Assembly: GCF_009389715.1 (NCBI RefSeq)
Contig: NC_052399.1
Location: 21,073,045-21,137,044, forward strand
Length of the DNA: 64,000 nucleotides
Direction of reading: 5' to 3'
Origin: Phoenix dactylifera
Lineage: Eukaryota > Streptophyta > Magnoliopsida > Arecales > Arecaceae
Made by a program: the position numbers and the translations under genes. Below the pieces are notes generated by a model that searched no databases, had not been told where the DNA came from, and worked only from the letters and a program-made list of their open reading frames with translations. Below, in pieces: positions 60,633 to 64,000 of the stretch. Position 1 is the stretch's first letter; each line of letters opens with the position of its first letter.

Positions 60633-61764
60633 TAGGCCGACGAGCCGAGCCTGAGCCTGAAGGCTTGGGCTCGGCTCGTTTTACAGAAGCTCGGGCTCGG
60701 GCTCGGTATCGAGCTTGGTATTGGGCTCGAGCTCAGACTTGCTTGGCAAAGTAAAGGCTCGGGCTTGAGCTCATAAAGCTCGTTTCAATTACGAGCTCAA
60801 GCCCGAGCCTGAGCTCAGGCTCCGGCTCAGGCTCGATAACAAGCTATCGGGTGTTCATGTCGGGGATGTTCACCCTGCTCTTTCTGGCGGCCCTCTCGGT
60901 GCTGCTCTTCACCAACCCCTCCTTCCCCGTTGCCACCTCCATCGCGGGCGACCCTTCTGTCGCCGGCGACGCCCTCCGGCCCTACCTCGGCCGCACCTTC
61001 CTGGCCCTCAAGTCCGACCCCCTCCGCACCCGCCTCCACCTCCTCCTCCGCTAGGCGGCCGACCACTCCGCCCTTGTCCATGCCTACGCCGCCTCAAGCT
61101 CGATAACTCCTGCCAGCTCTGCACATTCAAAGACCTCACCGCCTCCCTCTCCTCCCTCACCGCCCGCCTCGACTCTGACCTCCCCTCCGACAAGGACTCC
61201 CTCCGCCCTCTCGAGAAGGAGGCTAAAGACCGCATCAAGTTCGTCCGTGCCCTCATCTCCGAATCCAAGGAGTCCTTCGACACCCAGCTCAAGATCCAGA
61301 AGCTGCGTGACACCATCTTCACGGTCTAGGAGCAGCTCCACTCTCGCCAAGAAGCTCGACGCTCTCACCAACCGCATCGCCGCCGGATATACCCCCAAAA
61401 GCCTCCACCACCTTGCCATGCGCCTCATGGAGGACCGCATCGCCCACCCGAACTCTTACCGCCGCCCCGGCCCCGACCCGCCGGAGCTCGCTTACCCGAA
61501 TCTCTACCACTCCATTCTCATCTCCGACAACATCATCGCCGTCTCCACCGTCATCAACTCCGCTATCCGCAATGCGGCCGACCTGAATCTCTACCACCGT
61601 CACGAGCTCGTTTGGGCTCGTGAGCTGCTCGGCCTCGGATTTAAACGGGCCTCATTTTGGGCTCGGGCTCGGATTTAAACGGGCCTCATTTTGACTAACG
61701 GGCCGAGCCCGAGCCGAGCTTTTATCGAGCCGATCCCGAGTAGCTCGGCCCGTTAACAGCCCTA
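60633..61764 (+). mobile_element. hAT-type element carrying a captured gene fragment (Pack-hAT)
   Basis: Identical octamers CTCATGTT flank it at 60625-60632 and 61765-61772. The left end begins TAGGCCGACGAGCCGAGCC. The right end in reverse begins TAGGGCTGTTAACGGGCC, close to the TAGGGNTG ends of plant hAT elements. Long subterminal zones are built from GCTCGGGCTCG words. Between them (about 60851-61605) sits a GAUT-like coding fragment. There is no transposase, so the element would have moved using one encoded elsewhere. A related uninterrupted copy of the target at about 62112-62165 supports these exact edges. Confidence 0.8.
60851..61605 (+). pseudogene. Captured galacturonosyltransferase (GAUT-like) fragment
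   Basis: Translated pieces follow the N-terminal part of plant GAUT proteins (GT8 family, pectin homogalacturonan synthesis in the Golgi): a membrane anchor (TLLFLAALSVLLF), FLALKSDPLRTRL, ADHSALVHAYA, then SFDTQLKIQKLRDTIF, AKKLDAL, KSLHHLAMRLMEDRIAHP and YHSILISDNIIA. It is broken by TAG at 61052-61054, a frame change with a small deletion near 61090, TAG at 61327-61329, and a one-base shift near 61340. The catalytic GT8 domain is mostly missing and homology ends near 61605. No intron is evident. Which GAUT was the source is uncertain; GAUT10/11-like is my best guess. Confidence 0.75.
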
Positions 61765-61772
61765 CTCATGTT

Positions 61773-62250
61773 CTGCAACTGCCATCACCTTCCTTAATTT
61801 CTTATGTTTTGTAATTGCCACCACTTTAATTCTGTCTAAAATAAATAACCCAGTCTTTCTATAAATAACCTAGTTTTTCTATAATCAAGGAATGCTCCAT
61901 ATGCATGCATCTTATAAACGTCTTCGTGGTAGCTGCTCCTGTCAAAGGCAATATTTGATATGTTTTCAAGTGCTGAAACCAAGATAATTATAGGGTGAAT
62001 GTGTGGTTTTCTCTCTCTCTCAAAAGAAAAATTGATTAAATCTTGAAAAGCTATAAGAAGCGGATTCCCTAGCAAAACCAATTATCGATAGTTCTCTACT
62101 ACTACTTCGTGGCTTCTAAATTATCAGAAATTTCTTGCTATTTTCCTCTCTCAAGTTTTGCAGCTGCCAGCACCTTTCTTTCTTATGTTTTGTAACTGTT
62201 TTAAACGTTAAAGTGGCAGCAGTTACAAAACATAAGAAAGGAAGGTGGTG
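61773..62250. repeat. Three-copy repeat with a fold-back arm
   Basis: A segment around TTCTTATGTTTTGTAA with CTGCAACTGCC before it occurs at about 61773-61822 and 62147-62197 on the plus strand, and in reverse at about 62218-62253. The last two face each other across a 20-bp spacer and could form a stem of about 33 bp with few mismatches. Between the first two lies a short tandem (AATAACCCAGTCTTTCTAT and a variant). Confidence 0.6.
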
Positions 62251-62257
62251 GTTACAT

Positions 62258-62721
62258 GAATTTTATAGTATAATATTGTATACTATAGCATGATAATTTA
62301 ATATAATATTAACTTATTTAACATAACATATCAATATATTATATTATTATGATATAATGTAATACAATATTATATTTATAGTATAATACAATAATAAAGA
62401 TATAAAATATTATAATTATTAGCGTAAATTAATTTTTTATAATATAACAAATTTTTTATCTAGATGATAAAATTAGCTAAACAATTATTAAAGGGACATT
62501 TTGTGTAATTGTTATATTTTATCACAGGTATTTTGGTCAAAAAATAGCTTTTCGATTAGGTCTAAAAGTGCTTTTCTGAAAAGCTTCAAAATGTAGCTTC
62601 TCCTAAAAAGTTGTTTTTAATTTTTTGAGAAAGCTAAAACAGCTTCTCGAAATTTTTACCAAATACCATTATTTCATCTAAAAATGCTTTTAGAAGGCCA
62701 GAAGCTCTTCCAAATGGAGCC
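62258..62721. mobile_element. Tourist-like MITE, copy B (5' truncated)
   Basis: It aligns with the right part of the element at 39229-39973, from the TATTGTATACTATAGCAT segment through the AAAGGGACATTTTGTGTAAT segment to an end reading CCAAATGGAGCC followed by TAA. The left third and left terminal repeat are missing, and it begins where the fold-back repeat ends. Confidence 0.65.
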
Positions 62722-62777
62722 TAAGTGATTTTCTCCGAGCCAAAAGGATCCAGAAGGGCCGATGGTGGCGGAATGTA

Positions 62778-62833
62778 GAAGTCAGTAAATGCTAGATGGC
62801 AGGACATTGAAGTCAGTCAACACTAGATGGCAG
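62778..62833 (+). repeat. Short tandem duplication upstream of the peptide gene
   Basis: GAAGTCAGTAAATGCTAGAT (then GGCAG) at 62778-62802 recurs with two or three changes at 62809-62833, about 110-165 bp upstream of the TATA box. It may be a duplicated promoter element. Confidence 0.6.
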
Positions 62834-62941
62834 TCAGAAAATTCTAGGAAGAATGGACAAAATTGTGAGTGGGTAGGATAAGAAAGAAAGCATGACCATT
62901 GGAAAATGTGAGGCTCCAGTTCTGCCCCAACTCTCGTTCGT

Positions 62942-62948
62942 TATAAAA
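62942..62948 (+). promoter_or_regulatory. TATA box of the small peptide gene
   Basis: TATAAAA lies 70 bp upstream of the ATG at 63012, a good distance for a short leader. It supports the peptide gene as a real transcription unit. Confidence 0.55.
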
Positions 62949-63011
62949 GCCTGAGCTTGGTAGAAGGATCATCGCATTTCAGGAGAACGAGGTAGAGCGG
63001 ATAAAAGGAAA

Positions 63012-63835
63012 ATGCTTCTTCCAAAGACATTCCTCCTACTCTATCTGCTTCTCCTTTCCACTTCATTCATTCCAAATGGGACCACTGCTAGGGAGCTTGT
63101 TAAACCAAGTGAGCCTGATTTATATTTTCTCCCAAGAAGTAAATTTAATCTATCATGTTCTTTCTTACTCTTTTGTACTTGACCTCCCTACTGCACCAAG
63201 ACATGGGCCATATGTATAAAAAAATAAGCATTTAGCTAGGGTAAGTTGATCAATGTTTTTTTTCTTCTAAAAAGCCGCTAAAATATCATTTATATTTGCT
63301 TTATATGCCATGCTATCGAATCTAACTCATGATCAGAATCCATCTCATTTCTTAGCTCAACTGGTTGGCATCCATCTCGATCTCGAAGAGATCCAAGGCT
63401 CAAACCTAGGTGGTGGTGCTGCCATCATATTTTTCTTAAAAAAACAGAAGAAAAGGAAACCAGTGGGCTTAAGTATATTCTGTGTCAGCTACATATATAT
63501 CCTACCCCCTAGATGTCCTCACCCTTGCCAGAATCAGCTAAGCTTAGGTTTTAGTGTGCTTCCCCCCGTAAGAAATCATAAAAGTCTTTTCCGCTGCAAG
63601 AAAACATTCCAAACATAATTATATCTTGCTTGTTGGTTAAATCTGAATACGGATATATATAACTTGCTATTGGTGCATGGGTGCAGGAACTAGTGGCCAG
63701 ACGCCAGCGGATGCCACGGGCATCATCGGATATCGTGCCCCCTTGGTGCCTCCGCCTCCCCTTCGCAACGTTCCACACATCCCATATCGTCGCAAGTGCA
63801 ACAGCTATTACCGTTGTGCACCCCCGGTCCCATAG
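63012..63835 (+). CDS. Small secreted cysteine-containing peptide (unclassified)
   Basis: Two exons, 63012-63108 and 63687-63835, with a 578-bp GT-AG intron, give 81 residues. Residues 1-26 form a clear signal peptide (LLLYLLLLSTS core, TTA before the likely cut). The mature part is Pro/Arg-rich (APLVPPPPLRNVPHIPYRRK) and ends with two cysteines in KCNSYYRC and a short tail. The PYRRxCxxxxRC arrangement resembles the C-terminal cysteine pair of RALF peptides, but the other RALF landmarks (YISY, first cysteine pair) are missing, so I do not call it a RALF. It could be a signalling or defence peptide. A TATA box stands at the right distance. The second exon, joined by eye, needs transcript support. 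Confidence 0.5.
63345..63440 (+). mobile_element. tRNA-derived SINE-like segment
   Basis: TAGCTCAACTGG (63353-63364) fits an A box and GGCTCAAACC (63397-63406) fits a B box, 32 bp apart, followed by a T- and A-rich tail. The fold of a functional tRNA is not apparent. It lies in the peptide gene intron. Confidence 0.4.
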
Positions 63836-64000
63836 CTGCAGAGTAAAATCGCAGGTGTACTACTAGTAATGGCGGCAGCAGGTGCTCCATCCTCGCGTAT
63901 ACTGCCTTGAAATTGGCATATGAACTAAATAAGCAGTCGTATCATGATGCCATTTTCGATCGCTTTGTTGTACGCGTATGTGTACCTAATGGTAGTTGGG

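Noticed and set aside
60827-61440. Minus-strand ORFs over the GAUT fragment
   Set aside because: They are antisense shadows of the GC-rich captured fragment.
1-64000. A biosynthetic gene cluster or novel defence locus
   Set aside because: The genes belong to unrelated housekeeping and wall functions, with no shared pathway.

Overview
The window looks like nuclear DNA of a flowering plant, most likely a monocot. Exons are short and GC-AG-rich at some loci and very GC-rich at others, introns run from under 100 bp to over 12 kb, and transposon remnants are dense. The very long, repeat-filled introns and the many GGTACC-rich elements suggest a palm-like genome, but that is an inference. Nothing points to bacterial, organellar or plasmid DNA, and I found no CRISPR array, operon, tRNA or rRNA gene.

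Layout, left to right: (1) the 3' part of a membrane zinc carboxypeptidase of the SOL1 type (+, exons 2365-18484), whose catalytic domain is split by a 12.7 kb intron; (2) convergently, a TAR/alliinase-family aminotransferase with an EGF-like domain (-, 19288-21939); (3) mitochondrial ATP synthase subunit d (-, 24028-29636); (4) an S-adenosylmethionine carrier of the mitochondrial carrier family (-, 33063-45550, 12 coding exons); (5) divergent from it, a GPI-anchored GH17 beta-1,3-glucanase with an X8 domain (+, 47343-48865); (6) a choline/ethanolamine kinase (+, 52756-58578); (7) a small secreted-peptide gene at the right edge (+, 63012-63835). These genes do not form a pathway or cluster; they are ordinary neighbours. 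Site II-like TGGGCC/T motifs lie upstream of the ATP synthase gene and between the carrier and glucanase genes.

The unusual content is in the mobile elements. A roughly 4 kb inverted repeat inside the SOL1 intron carries two head-to-head copies of a retroelement or endogenous-pararetrovirus-like ORF. A family of short hAT-like elements with ends near CAWGG, GGTACC-rich bodies and 8-bp target-site duplications recurs through introns; exact 8-bp duplications are visible at 11386-11552, 11930-12459, 36845-37030 and 55868-56043, and a diverged one at 43234-43362. A 1.13 kb hAT-type element (60633-61764) has captured a broken galacturonosyltransferase (GAUT-like) coding fragment. Two insertions can be checked against related, uninterrupted copies of their target in this same window (55.5-56.2 kb and 60.6-62.2 kb). 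There are also a Tourist-like MITE pair, a LINE RNase H remnant, a 1.9 kb TIR element and a SINE-like head.

I do not see a demonstrable new biological system. The best leads are the gene-capturing hAT element, the inverted retroelement arms in the SOL1 intron, and the unclassified small secreted peptide. All exon boundaries were placed by eye from splice sites, reading phase and remembered family similarity; none is backed by transcripts.
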